Shown: positions 1 to 9,351, counted from the first letter of the stretch. The stretch: 64,000 nt of DNA from Cetobacterium_A somerae (GCF_044784365.2 NZ_CP173065.2); one strand, 5' to 3'. Notes: a model not told the origin generated them from the letters alone. Numbers and translations: made by a program.

Positions 1-1
1 G

Positions 2-67
2 TGGTATCAAATGATATTAGCCGTATTTACAATAGGATATATTTTTTATAATCCAAAAGAATCATAA
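2..67 (+). CDS. C-terminal end of a truncated upstream gene
   Basis: An open frame enters from the left edge and stops with TAA at 65-67. The 21 visible residues are mostly hydrophobic and end in YNPKES, which looks like the last transmembrane segment of a membrane protein. The next gene is a polysaccharide flippase 15 bases later, so a polymerase or similar surface-polysaccharide protein is plausible. Too little is visible to assign a family. Confidence 0.45.
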   Translation, partial: WYQMILAVFTIGYIFYNPKES

Positions 68-82
68 AAAGGAAGATGTCAA

Positions 83-1525
83 ATGTCAGTTTCTAAAAAT
101 TATCTTTACAATGTTTTACTAATAATAAGTAATACTATATTTCCAATAATAACATTTCCTTATATTTCTAGGGTGTTAATGCCAGAATATTTAGGAAAAG
201 TGTATTTTGTGCAAGGCGTTGTAGCTTATTTTTTAATACTTTCAGTATTAGGTGCTCCAAATTATGGAATAAAAGAGTTATCTAAAGCTAAAGGAATAGG
301 CGATTGGCTTGAATTTAAAAAAATATTCACAGAGTTATTTATAATGACAATTTTAAGCAGTATAGGATCTTTAATTCTTTTATTGGTTACAGTTCAATTA
401 TATGGAAAATTTTATCAAGAAAAATTAATATTTTATATTTTTGCAATTCAAGTTTTGTTTGAGTGTTTTCATATAAATCATTTTTTCATTGTTATGGAAA
501 ATCATAAAAGAAGATTAATAAGATCATTTACAATTAGAATTTTATCATTAGGATTTTTATTTTATTTTATAAAAACACCGAATGATTATTATTTATATGC
601 TTTGCTATTAGTTGTTCCAGAAGTACTAGCAAGAGTTATAGATGTTATTAGTGTAAGGAAATATTTTTACTTTAAAGATTTAAATTTTAAAAGGCATACG
701 AATAGCATGTTTATAATTTTTCTATATATTTTTACAATTGGTATATATGGAAGTATTGATACAACAATGCTAGGAATTATGATAAATGATATTGAAGTTG
801 GATTGTATACAGCAGCTGTTAAGATGTATAAAATGGTTTTACCAGTAATTTTGACTTTAGGAACAGTATTATCTCCAAGAATAATTGGAGCTATAAAAAG
901 AAAAGAGAAAGAAAATATCTATAAAAATATGGATATTTTTATAGATTATTGTTTTATAGTTGGAGTTCCGGCTACCTTACTTATGATGCTTTTAGCTAGA
1001 GAGTTTACACTTTTATTTTCTGGACCAGATTTTAAAGGAGCTATAGAAACAATGATAATAATGTCACCTTGTTTGGGTTTTTTAGCTTTGGGTACTTTTA
1101 TTGGTGGACAGGTTATGTTACCAAATGATTTGGAAAAAGATATATTGATAATTTCTATATTTGGAGTATTTTTAAATATAGGGTTAAACTATTTTTTAAT
1201 TCCAGCTTATTTAAGAAATGGAGCAGCATTAGCAACATTAATTACTGAAGTAATAGTTGCATTAATTAAAATTGGTAAAATGAAAAAATTATATGTTGAT
1301 TATAAAATTTTAACAAAAGACAGGGTTTTAACAGTTTTTGTAGGAGTTATAATATCTTATGGTATTTATTTAAAAATTGGATATATTAGAGAGTTTGGAA
1401 ATTTAATAACTTTATTAATAATTCCTGTATTATATGGAATTATATATTTTTTAATACTGATTCTTTTAAAAAATAAAAGAATTTTAAGTTGGCTTGTATT
1501 TATAAAAAAAAGATTGCATATTTAA
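83..1525 (+). CDS. Wzx-type oligosaccharide flippase (MATE/MVF superfamily)
   Basis: This 480-residue integral membrane protein probably moves lipid-linked oligosaccharide units across the inner membrane for surface polysaccharide or O-antigen assembly. The N-terminus has the family's usual look: a short polar start, then NTIFPIITFPYISRVLMPEYLG around residues 17-38. About 12 to 14 hydrophobic segments run to the C-terminus, and the length is typical of Wzx/RfbX proteins. The start is supported by an AAGGAAG site 8 to 14 bases upstream. The stop codon lies inside the loop of the terminator hairpin. The substrate cannot be read from sequence. The rest of the polysaccharide locus must lie to the left of the window. 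Confidence 0.85.
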   Translation: MSVSKNYLYNVLLIISNTIFPIITFPYISRVLMPEYLGKVYFVQGVVAYFLILSVLGAPNYGIKELSKAKGIGDWLEFKKIFTELFIMTILSSIGSLILLLVTVQLYGKFYQEKLIFYIFAIQVLFECFHINHFFIVMENHKRRLIRSFTIRILSLGFLFYFIKTPNDYYLYALLLVVPEVLARVIDVISVRKYFYFKDLNFKRHTNSMFIIFLYIFTIGIYGSIDTTMLGIMINDIEVGLYTAAVKMYKMVLPVILTLGTVLSPRIIGAIKRKEKENIYKNMDIFIDYCFIVGVPATLLMMLLAREFTLLFSGPDFKGAIETMIIMSPCLGFLALGTFIGGQVMLPNDLEKDILIISIFGVFLNIGLNYFLIPAYLRNGAALATLITEVIVALIKIGKMKKLYVDYKILTKDRVLTVFVGVIISYGIYLKIGYIREFGNLITLLIIPVLYGIIYFLILILLKNKRILSWLVFIKKRLHI

Positions 1526-1538
1526 TGCAATCTTTTTT
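1511..1538. terminator. Bidirectional intrinsic terminator between convergent genes
   Basis: Perfect 9-bp stem AGATTGCAT (1511-1519) with ATGCAATCT (1525-1533), a 5-nt loop, T-run on the right and A-run on the left. It can end both the flippase transcript and the opposing DUF2325 transcript. The flippase stop codon TAA (1523-1525) overlaps the loop. Confidence 0.9.
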
Positions 1539-1815
1539 ATTTATACATTTTATCTAAGTTTTCTTTAAGTTTTGAGATACTGTTATTATTTAAGTGAACA
1601 ATTGGTATATTTTGAGTTTTACAAACTTTATTACAATTATTCAAAAGATTATGACTAACTAAGTTAGTAAAAATTATGCACATTTCACAATTTTTAATTT
1701 TTTTACAAAAATTTGGACATTGAGTATTATAAACTTTTCCTTTTAAATTATAAGATTTTAATAATTCTAAATATTCTCGTTCTCCTCTTTTTAGGCCACC
1801 AACAATAGCAATCAT
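1537..1815 (-). CDS. DUF2325 family protein, cysteine-rich
   Basis: A 92-residue protein with the DUF2325 pattern: N-terminal IVGGLKRGEREY (4-15), then a central IIFTNLVSH (47-55) and a proline-histidine tail. The family's molecular function is unknown to me. This member carries six cysteines, with C33, C37, C43 and C46 clustered and C61 and C65 following, which would suit a metal or Fe-S site; that is inference. It starts 17 bases after the stop of the DUF2023 gene with a GGGGAGG site, so the two form one operon read leftward. The shared terminator at 1511-1538 ends the operon. Confidence 0.8.
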   Translation of the reverse strand: MIAIVGGLKRGEREYLELLKSYNLKGKVYNTQCPNFCKKIKNCEMCIIFTNLVSHNLLNNCNKVCKTQNIPIVHLNNNSISKLKENLDKMYK

Positions 1816-1832
1816 TTCTTTACCTCCCCTTT

Positions 1833-2168
1833 TTATGAAACCTTGATATTTTCTTTATTTTTAAATTGTATATATCTATCACATTGTTTTTTTCGATCAT
1901 ATCCTAACATAATACCGAGAATAAAATCTTCTTCAGGTGAATATTCAGATAAGTTAGATTTGTTAATTTTTTTTATAACGTTAATACAAGAAGCATCTCC
2001 AAAAAAGACATTGTATCTTCCATTTTTTATTTTATATATTTTATAAGATATATTTTTTGAATTTAATCTATTTTCTACAAAACTTAATAAGTCTTCAGAA
2101 ATAGTATGTAAAATAAGATTTCTTATTCCTTTTTCAAATTCATATATATGATGAATAAAAACTTGCAT
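1833..2168 (-). CDS. DUF2023 family protein
   Basis: A 111-residue soluble protein whose start (VFIHHIYEFEKGIRNL) and end (YSPEEDFILGIMLGYDRKKQC) match the DUF2023 family as I know it. The family has no established function; members occur in Fusobacteriota and some proteobacteria. An upstream GGAGG site and a good promoter at 2197-2225 support this start. It is the first gene of a two-gene operon with the cysteine-rich DUF2325 protein. Co-transcription hints at a joint role, possibly in metal or redox handling, but nothing in the sequence proves it. Confidence 0.8.
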   Translation of the reverse strand: MQVFIHHIYEFEKGIRNLILHTISEDLLSFVENRLNSKNISYKIYKIKNGRYNVFFGDASCINVIKKINKSNLSEYSPEEDFILGIMLGYDRKKQCDRYIQFKNKENIKVS

Positions 2169-2196
2169 AAACTACCTCCAAAAATTTGATATAAAA

Positions 2197-2225
2197 ATAT
2201 TAACACAATAAACTTTATATGTCAA
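2197..2225 (-). promoter_or_regulatory. Sigma-70 promoter for the DUF2023-DUF2325 operon
   Basis: On the minus strand TTGACA (2225-2220) and TAATAT (2202-2197) are separated by 17 bases, 28 bases before the start codon. No other gene lies between. Confidence 0.75.
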
Positions 2226-2251
2226 TTATTTTTATAGTCAAAATATTTTTA

Positions 2252-2278
2252 TAAAAAAATAAAGTGGCTAACCACTTT
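2252..2278 (-). terminator. Intrinsic terminator of the HAD phosphatase gene
   Basis: Stem CCACTTT/AAAGTGG (2261-2267 with 2272-2278), 4-nt loop, followed on the minus strand by a T-rich run (2252-2260). The last codon and stop of the phosphatase gene overlap the stem. Confidence 0.8.
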
Positions 2279-3086
2279 ACTTTTTGAATATTAAATTTTC
2301 TATAATTTTTGTCATTCCGTTATTATTATTAGAAGTTGAAATAAATTTACAGATGTTTTTTATTTCTGGCTTTGCATTTTCAACACAAGTAGGCATACCA
2401 GCTACTTTAAGCATTGGAATATCATTATAAGAATCCCCAACAACAATTATTTCATCTTGTTGTATTCCTAATTTATTAGCTAATTTTAGAAGTGAGCTAC
2501 CTTTATCAACACCTAATTTAGTAACTTCTAAGAAAAAAGGTTTTGATATAGCAATAGAAAATTGATTTCCAAGTTCACTATTTAATTTTTTTTCTACTTG
2601 TTTTAAATATTCTGGCTCTTCTAACATAATACATTTAACACAATCTTTATCAACGACAGCTTTAAAATTTTTAACTTTTTCAAAAGGCATTTTAGTTAAT
2701 TCAACCTCAACTTCAATATATGAGCTATAATCTTCAGAAATAATTGAGTCATCTAAATAAGTTATTATTTCCACATTATTATTTTTACTAAAATCATAGA
2801 GAAGATGAATTTCATCTTTAGTGAGAGTTTCTTCTAAAATATTCTTGCCAGTTTTACAATTAGTTATAATAGAGCCATTATAAGAAAGAATAAAGCTGCC
2901 GAATTTATCTAATTTTAATTCTTGTGCTAAGTCTCTCATTGCATACGTTGGTCTTCCAGAAGCAAGAACGAATATAACTCCATTTTCTTGTGCTTTCATT
3001 ATAGATTCTTTATCTTTATCAGAGACTTTTCCTTGTGAATTTAAAAGTGTATCATCAAGATCAGTAACAATCATTTTATATTTCAT
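2277..3086 (-). CDS. Cof-type HAD-IIB family phosphatase
   Basis: A 269-residue cytosolic HAD hydrolase of the Cof/YidA type, acting on phosphorylated small molecules (sugar phosphates, flavin or PLP phosphates in known relatives). Motif I is DLDDTLLN with nucleophile D9 and acid D11. Motif IV is GDSYNDIPML near the C-terminus, and a long cap insertion lies between. I chose the ATG at 3086 because a GGAGGAT site precedes it; a longer frame exists up to 3146 but lies inside the upstream gene. The start overlaps the stop of the M20 amidohydrolase gene by 11 bases, so the two are translationally coupled. The substrate cannot be deduced. Confidence 0.88.
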   Translation of the reverse strand: MKYKMIVTDLDDTLLNSQGKVSDKDKESIMKAQENGVIFVLASGRPTYAMRDLAQELKLDKFGSFILSYNGSIITNCKTGKNILEETLTKDEIHLLYDFSKNNNVEIITYLDDSIISEDYSSYIEVEVELTKMPFEKVKNFKAVVDKDCVKCIMLEEPEYLKQVEKKLNSELGNQFSIAISKPFFLEVTKLGVDKGSSLLKLANKLGIQQDEIIVVGDSYNDIPMLKVAGMPTCVENAKPEIKNICKFISTSNNNNGMTKIIENLIFKK

Positions 3087-4209
3087 TTCTATCCTCCAAA
3101 AGTTTTGCGAAAAGTTTAACTCCTTCAAGAAGAACTTTTTCATCAAAATTAAAAGAAGAACTATGCAACGGTGAAATAAAATTTTGTTCTTTATTTCTAG
3201 TACCTAATAGAAAAAATATCCCAGGAACTTTTTCTTGATAAAAAGCAAAATCTTCAGCTAAAGCTAAGGTTTCGCCCTGAATAAAATTAAAGTCTTGAGA
3301 AATTTTTAAAAAATTATTATAAAGAATATTATCATTTATAACTGGTGGATAAAGAACTCTAAATTCATCTATCACTTTAATATCAAAAGCTATTTCTATT
3401 CCGTTATGTATTTCTTTCATTCTTTTTATTATTAGTTCAGTATCCTCTTGAGAATATGCTCTAATTGTACCATGAAAATCTATAGAGTTAGATATTATAT
3501 TTCGAGCTGTTCCACCACTTATTTTACCAACTGTTATAACGCCTGCATTAAAGGGAGAAAGATTTCTAGAAATTATACTCTGATAAGAATCTATAATTTT
3601 AGTAAAAGGTATAAGGGGATCATTTGTTTTTTGAGGCATTCCTCCATGACCTCCCTTACCAACAACCTTACAATCAAATTCCGTAGCTTGTGCAAAGAAA
3701 GGTCCAGCTTTAGTTGAAATAGTTCCTTCTTCTAAATCTGGAAATAAGTGAAAAGAGTATATCTCTTTAACATGGAATTTTTCTAAAATTCCAGTCTCGC
3801 ATATAAATTTAGCTCCACCTGGACCTTCTTCGGCAGGTTGAAATATTAATAAAATACTATAATTTTGCTCTGCTGTTGTTGTTAGATATTTAGCAAAGGC
3901 TAAAAGAGCAGCTGTATGACCATCATGTCCACAAGCGTGCATAAAACCAGAGTGTTTTGAAGAAAATGTACAATTATTTTCCTCTTGAATTGCAAGTGCA
4001 TCTATATCAGCTCTAAAGGCAATGCACTCTTTTTTTATCCCTGGAATATAGACATAAACACCAGTTTCACAAATTGTATTTGGAGAATATCCCATACTTT
4101 TTAGTGTATTTATTATATACTTTTGAGTTTTAAACTCTTTGAAGCCTACTTCGGGTATTTGATGTAGGTCTCTTCTATATTTTATAACTTCGTTTAATAA
4201 TAAATTCAT
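3076..4209 (-). CDS. M20 family amidohydrolase (possible N-acetyl-diaminopimelate deacetylase)
   Basis: A 377-residue metallo-amidohydrolase of the M20D type (hippurate hydrolase, N-acyl amino acid and N-acetyl-DAP deacetylases). The RADIDAL segment (66-72), HACGHDGHTA (91-100) and QPAEEGPGG (124-132) supply the usual metal ligands and the general base. The start has an AGGAGGT site. The gene is divergent from the aspartokinase-dapA-dapB-dapH operon. The acetylase branch of DAP synthesis that dapH starts needs an N-acetyl-DAP deacetylase of exactly this family. That assignment is inference from position. Many M20D proteins hydrolyse other N-acyl amino acids. Confidence 0.85.
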   Translation of the reverse strand: MNLLLNEVIKYRRDLHQIPEVGFKEFKTQKYIINTLKSMGYSPNTICETGVYVYIPGIKKECIAFRADIDALAIQEENNCTFSSKHSGFMHACGHDGHTAALLAFAKYLTTTAEQNYSILLIFQPAEEGPGGAKFICETGILEKFHVKEIYSFHLFPDLEEGTISTKAGPFFAQATEFDCKVVGKGGHGGMPQKTNDPLIPFTKIIDSYQSIISRNLSPFNAGVITVGKISGGTARNIISNSIDFHGTIRAYSQEDTELIIKRMKEIHNGIEIAFDIKVIDEFRVLYPPVINDNILYNNFLKISQDFNFIQGETLALAEDFAFYQEKVPGIFFLLGTRNKEQNFISPLHSSSFNFDEKVLLEGVKLFAKLLEDRNEI

Positions 4210-4434
4210 AGTTACCTCCTGTATAAATAATTAATTAATGATAGTATTATTTTTTTATAAAAACAAATATAAAAAATAAAAATTCATAATATATGAACTT
4301 TTATTAAAATATAGATTATTAAAAAATATAATATATTTATAAAAATAATGAACAAAAAAAATAAAAAATTGATAAATTAAAAATCATATTTAAAAGAAGT
4401 AAAATATAGAAAATAAAATAAGAGGTGAATTTAT
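4210..4434. promoter_or_regulatory. Divergent intergenic region between M20/HAD and DAP operons
   Basis: A 225-base, extremely A/T-rich spacer that must hold promoters for both directions. I cannot pick a convincing -35/-10 pair in this composition. It contains an inverted repeat, TTCATA-ATA-TATGAA, at 4283-4297 that could be an operator for either side. I see no lysine riboswitch or T-box signature. Confidence 0.4.
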
Positions 4435-5157
4435 ATGAGAGTAGTATTGAAGTATGGTGGAAGTTCAGTAGCGACTTTAGAAAAAATATCTAAAATAGCT
4501 GATTATATAAAAGAATTAAAAGAAAAAATTGATGAAATAATTATAGTAGTTTCAGCAATGGGAAAAACAACAGACGAATTATTAAAAAAAGCTTATTCTT
4601 TAGCTGGAACTCCTAATAAAAGAGAGATAGATATGTTAATAAGTACAGGTGAACAACAAAGTGCAGCATTATTATCAATAGCTTTAAACTCTATAGGGTG
4701 TGATGCTATATCTTATACAGGATATCAAATAGGACTAAGAACAGTTGGAGAATATGGAAATAGTGAGATTATAAATATAGATAAAAATTTTTTAGAAAAA
4801 CAATTGAAAGAACAGAAAGTAGTTATAGTAGCTGGATTTCAAGGAGTTAATGACAGTGGAGATATAACAACTTTAGGAAGAGGTGGTTCAGATACAACAG
4901 CGGTAGCTTTAGCTGGAGTTTTAGGTTGTGAATGTAGAATTTATACAGATGTAGATGGAGTTTATACAGATGATCCAAGAAAAAATAATTTAGCTACTAA
5001 AATTGAAAAAATATCTTACGATGATATGGAAAAAATGTCAAAAAATGGAGCTAAAGTAATGGAAACAAAGGCAGTAGTAATAGGGAAAAAATATAAAGTA
5101 CCAATTTTTGTAGGTGAAAGTTTAGGAAGTGAAAAAGGAACTTATATAGTCGAATAA
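4435..5157 (+). CDS. Aspartate kinase, catalytic domain only
   Basis: Phosphorylates L-aspartate with ATP, the first step toward lysine, DAP, threonine and methionine. The 240 residues cover just the amino-acid-kinase fold: KYGGSSVA (6-13), the MLISTGEQQSAAL segment, and GRGGSDTTAVALA with YTDVDGVYTDDPR. Ordinary aspartokinases have about 400 residues, with two C-terminal ACT domains binding lysine or threonine. Here the protein ends right after the kinase domain at GTYIVE. A stop-free stretch of 20 more codons follows the TAA in frame, but its translation does not look like an ACT domain. First gene of the DAP operon, with a GAGGTGA ribosome site. Feedback control must be absent or come from elsewhere. 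Confidence 0.88.
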   Translation: MRVVLKYGGSSVATLEKISKIADYIKELKEKIDEIIIVVSAMGKTTDELLKKAYSLAGTPNKREIDMLISTGEQQSAALLSIALNSIGCDAISYTGYQIGLRTVGEYGNSEIINIDKNFLEKQLKEQKVVIVAGFQGVNDSGDITTLGRGGSDTTAVALAGVLGCECRIYTDVDGVYTDDPRKNNLATKIEKISYDDMEKMSKNGAKVMETKAVVIGKKYKVPIFVGESLGSEKGTYIVE

Positions 5158-5264
5158 ATAGAAAAAATAAAAAATGAATTGAAATTTTTATCTATAGAAG
5201 ATAAGATAAAAGGAAGATAGTGGATAAAGCTATTTAATCACAACTTAGTAATGGAGGGTAGCCA

Positions 5265-6140
5265 ATGTTTAAAGGATCAGGAGTAGCACTAATTACACCA
5301 TTTAACGAAGATATGAGTGTGAATTATTTAAAAGTATCAGAATTAGTAGAATATCATTGTGAAAATAATACAGATGCTCTTATAATTTTAGGAACAACAG
5401 GGGAAGCAAGTACACTTACGGATGATGAAAAAGTTAAAATTGTAGAAACTGTACTAGAAGTAAATAAAAAGAGACTACCTATAATAGTTGGAGCAGGTAG
5501 TAACAATACAATCCAAGCAATTGAAATGTCTAAAAAGTATGAAAAGTTAGGTGTTGATGGATTATTGTTAGTAACTCCTTATTATAATAAAGGAAATGAA
5601 GATGGAATATATAAACATTTTGTTTCTATAGCTGAGTTTGTGAATCTTCCTATAATGTTATATAACGTTCCTGGAAGAACAGGAGTTAATTTATCGATTA
5701 ATTTGTTGAAAAAATTAGCTAAACATAAAAATATAGTAGCTTTAAAAGAAGCTAGTGGAGATATATCTTATGCGTGTGAAGTTGCAAGATTAGTTCCAGA
5801 GTTAGCGTTATATTCAGGAAATGATGATATAACTATTCCTTTGATGTCAATAGGTGCTGTTGGAACAGTCTCGGTTTTAGCTAATATAGAGCCTAAGGTA
5901 GTTCATAATATGGTTGAAAATTTTTTTAATGGTGATGTAAAAGAAGCTCAAAGACTACAATTAAAATATAATGGATTGGTTAAATCTCTATTTTTAGAAG
6001 TTAATCCTATTCCAGTAAAAGAAGCAATGAATATTTTAGGAAAAGGTGTTGGAAAATGTCGTTTACCTTTAGGTGATATGGAAGAGAAAAATATAGCTAT
6101 ATTAAAAAAAGAATTAGAAGAAGTAGGTGAAGTAGTTTGA
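5265..6140 (+). CDS. dapA: 4-hydroxy-tetrahydrodipicolinate synthase
   Basis: Condenses pyruvate with aspartate semialdehyde, the committed step of DAP and lysine synthesis. The 291-residue length is normal. Key residues fall at the same numbers as in the E. coli enzyme: T44-T45 in GTTGEAST, Y133 and R138 in LYNVPGRTG, and the Schiff-base lysine K161 in ALKEASGD. A GGAGGG site precedes the ATG. The 107-base gap after the aspartokinase gene shows no clear terminator, so it is probably the same operon. The stop overlaps the start of dapB (TTGA). Confidence 0.97.
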   Translation: MFKGSGVALITPFNEDMSVNYLKVSELVEYHCENNTDALIILGTTGEASTLTDDEKVKIVETVLEVNKKRLPIIVGAGSNNTIQAIEMSKKYEKLGVDGLLLVTPYYNKGNEDGIYKHFVSIAEFVNLPIMLYNVPGRTGVNLSINLLKKLAKHKNIVALKEASGDISYACEVARLVPELALYSGNDDITIPLMSIGAVGTVSVLANIEPKVVHNMVENFFNGDVKEAQRLQLKYNGLVKSLFLEVNPIPVKEAMNILGKGVGKCRLPLGDMEEKNIAILKKELEEVGEVV

Positions 6141-6835
6141 GAATAGCTATGCATGGAACGGGAACAATGGGAAAAACTATTCGAGATATTGGTGATGATA
6201 AAATAGTCGCTTTTGTAGATAGGATTGAAGAAATAAATATAAATGAAAAAATAGATGTTGTTGTAGATTTTTCACATTTTAGTAAATTAAATGATTTATT
6301 AGATAGATGTGTAGAGAGAAATTATCCTTTAGTAATAGCAACAACAGGTTATAGTGGTGAAACTTTAGAAAAAATTGTAGAAGCTTCGAAGAAAATACCG
6401 ATATTATTATCCTCGAATACTTCTTTAGGTATAAATGCTATAAATAGTGTATTGGAAAAATTAGTTCCAAAGTTAGAAGAAAATTTTGATATAGAAATAA
6501 TTGAAAAACATCATAATAAGAAAATAGATTCACCTAGTGGAACTGCGATTACTCTTTTAGAAACAATCCAAAAATCTTTGCACGAGAAATACAATGTTGT
6601 TTATGGAAGAGAAGGGATGACTAAAAGAGAAAAGAAAGAGATTGGAATTCATGCAATAAGAGGTGGAACGATTGTAGGAGAACATACAGTCATTTTTGCA
6701 GGAGAAGATGAGATTATAGAGATATCTCACAAGGCTTTATCGAAAAAAATATTTGCAGTTGGTGCGTTGAAATGTGCTGATTTTATTATAGGTAAGCAAC
6801 CTAGATTGTATACAATGAAAGATATCTTTAATTAG
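6137..6835 (+). CDS. dapB: 4-hydroxy-tetrahydrodipicolinate reductase
   Basis: NAD(P)H-dependent reductase that makes tetrahydrodipicolinate. The N-terminal nucleotide loop is GTGTMG (7-12). The signature EKHHNKKIDSPSGTA (123-137) holds the catalytic histidine and lysine. The 232-residue length is at the short end; proteobacterial DapB has about 270. The start is TTG at 6137, overlapping the dapA TGA by four bases in a TTGA arrangement, which predicts coupled translation. Other start codons would remove the nucleotide-binding loop. Confidence 0.95.
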   Translation: MRIAMHGTGTMGKTIRDIGDDKIVAFVDRIEEININEKIDVVVDFSHFSKLNDLLDRCVERNYPLVIATTGYSGETLEKIVEASKKIPILLSSNTSLGINAINSVLEKLVPKLEENFDIEIIEKHHNKKIDSPSGTAITLLETIQKSLHEKYNVVYGREGMTKREKKEIGIHAIRGGTIVGEHTVIFAGEDEIIEISHKALSKKIFAVGALKCADFIIGKQPRLYTMKDIFN

Positions 6836-6849
6836 GAGAGTGGTATAAA

Positions 6850-7551
6850 GTGAGACTAGAAACAGCTGAAGAGTTAATAAATTTTATAAAAAATTCACAA
6901 AAGAAAACTTTAACTAAAGCTTATATAAATGGAATTGTAGATTTTAAAAATGAAAATATTTTTGTTTTTAAAGGTGAAGAGGGAAGTATTTTAATCGGAG
7001 ATTGGAAAGATATTGAAGAAGTAATAGAAAAAAATAAAAAAAGTATAACAAACTATTTTGTAGAAAATATTGCTAGAAATTCTGGTGTTCCACTTCTTGA
7101 TACTAAAAATATAAATGCAAGAATTGAACCAGGTGCTATAATAAGAGATAAAGTAAAAATAGGTGACAATGCTGTTATAATGATGGGTGCTGTAATAAAT
7201 ATAGGAGCAGAAATTGGAGAAGGAACTATGATAGACATGAACGTGGTGTTAGGTGGAAGAGCTATTGTAGGAAAAAGATGTCATATAGGTGCTGGAACAG
7301 TTTTAGCTGGAGTAATAGAACCGCCATCAGCTCAACCAGTTGTGATAGAAGATGATGTTATGATAGGTGCTAATGCAGTTGTTATAGAGGGTGTAAGAGT
7401 TGGAAAAGGTGCAGTGGTAGCGGCAGGAGCTATTGTATTACAAGACGTTCCTGAAGGTGCAGTAGTAGCAGGAAATCCTGCTAAAATTATAAAATTAAAA
7501 GATGAGAAGACAAGTGGAAAAACAAAACTTGTTGATGATTTAAGAAAATAA
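6850..7551 (+). CDS. dapH: Tetrahydrodipicolinate N-acetyltransferase
   Basis: Acetylates tetrahydrodipicolinate using acetyl-CoA, opening the acetylase route to meso-DAP or lysine. The 233 residues comprise an N-terminal helical part (1-80) and a left-handed beta-helix of hexapeptide repeats, visible as repeating [IV]-G-x-x-[AV]-x units from about 90 to 205 (GAIIRDKVKIGDNAVIMMGA and on). The length and N-terminal domain fit the DapH/YkuQ acetyltransferase better than the longer succinyltransferase DapD. The GTG start is preceded by a GGAGAGTGG site. Last gene of the operon, ended by the hairpin at 7566-7600. Confidence 0.92.
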   Translation: MRLETAEELINFIKNSQKKTLTKAYINGIVDFKNENIFVFKGEEGSILIGDWKDIEEVIEKNKKSITNYFVENIARNSGVPLLDTKNINARIEPGAIIRDKVKIGDNAVIMMGAVINIGAEIGEGTMIDMNVVLGGRAIVGKRCHIGAGTVLAGVIEPPSAQPVVIEDDVMIGANAVVIEGVRVGKGAVVAAGAIVLQDVPEGAVVAGNPAKIIKLKDEKTSGKTKLVDDLRK

Positions 7552-7565
7552 AATGGAAAAAATTT

Positions 7566-7600
7566 AAAGATAGAAAATCTAAAACTTTCTATCTTTTTTT
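7566..7600 (+). terminator. Intrinsic terminator of the DAP operon
   Basis: Perfect 11-bp stem AAAGATAGAAA (7566-7576) with TTTCTATCTTT (7586-7596), a 9-nt loop, and a T-run at the 3' side. Confidence 0.92.
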
Positions 7601-7650
7601 TATGTCTAATAAAAAAAATGAAAAAAATTTTAAAAAAATAAAAAAAGTAG

Positions 7651-7679
7651 TTGACGAAGTTTAAAAATTATGGTACTAT
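7651..7679 (+). promoter_or_regulatory. Promoter of rRNA operon 1
   Basis: TTGACG (7651-7656), a 17-base spacer, then TACTAT (7674-7679). Operon 3 has nearly the same promoter at 42452-42480. Transcription should start near 7687, exactly at the first base of the leader hairpin. Confidence 0.9.
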
Positions 7680-7837
7680 TATTTTTGTCAGCGGGAAACA
7701 CCGCAGACGACAGTTAAAAGATAAGGACATTAACAACCGAATAGAGAAAATAGTCAGAAGTTATGAAAATAACAAAATGCCAGAAATGGCAAACCAATAA
7801 ATGGTGTAAACGTAAGTCTTAGGACTTTAAATATATT
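7680..7837 (+). promoter_or_regulatory. rRNA operon 1 leader with 5' hairpin and 16S processing stem
   Basis: The predicted transcript begins with a hairpin, GTCAGCGG (7687-7694) / CCGCAGAC (7701-7708), around a GAAACA loop. About 100 bases of leader identical or almost identical in all three operons follow, including small stems TGCCA-GAAA-TGGCA and AAGTC-TTAG-GACTT. CGAATAGAGAAAA (7738-7750) is complementary to TTTTCTCTATTCG (9366-9378) after 16S, giving a 13-bp stem that closes the 16S precursor, the kind of duplex RNase III cuts. Confidence 0.8.

Positions 7838-9351
<1,514 letters not shown>

Noticed and set aside
4210..4434. Lysine riboswitch or T-box before the DAP operon
   Set aside because: No conserved stems, specifier loop or T-box sequence could be found in this A/T-rich spacer.
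5158..5220. Stop-free extension after the aspartokinase TAA as a remnant ACT domain or readthrough
   Set aside because: Only 20 codons, charged and helical, with no resemblance to the start of an ACT domain.
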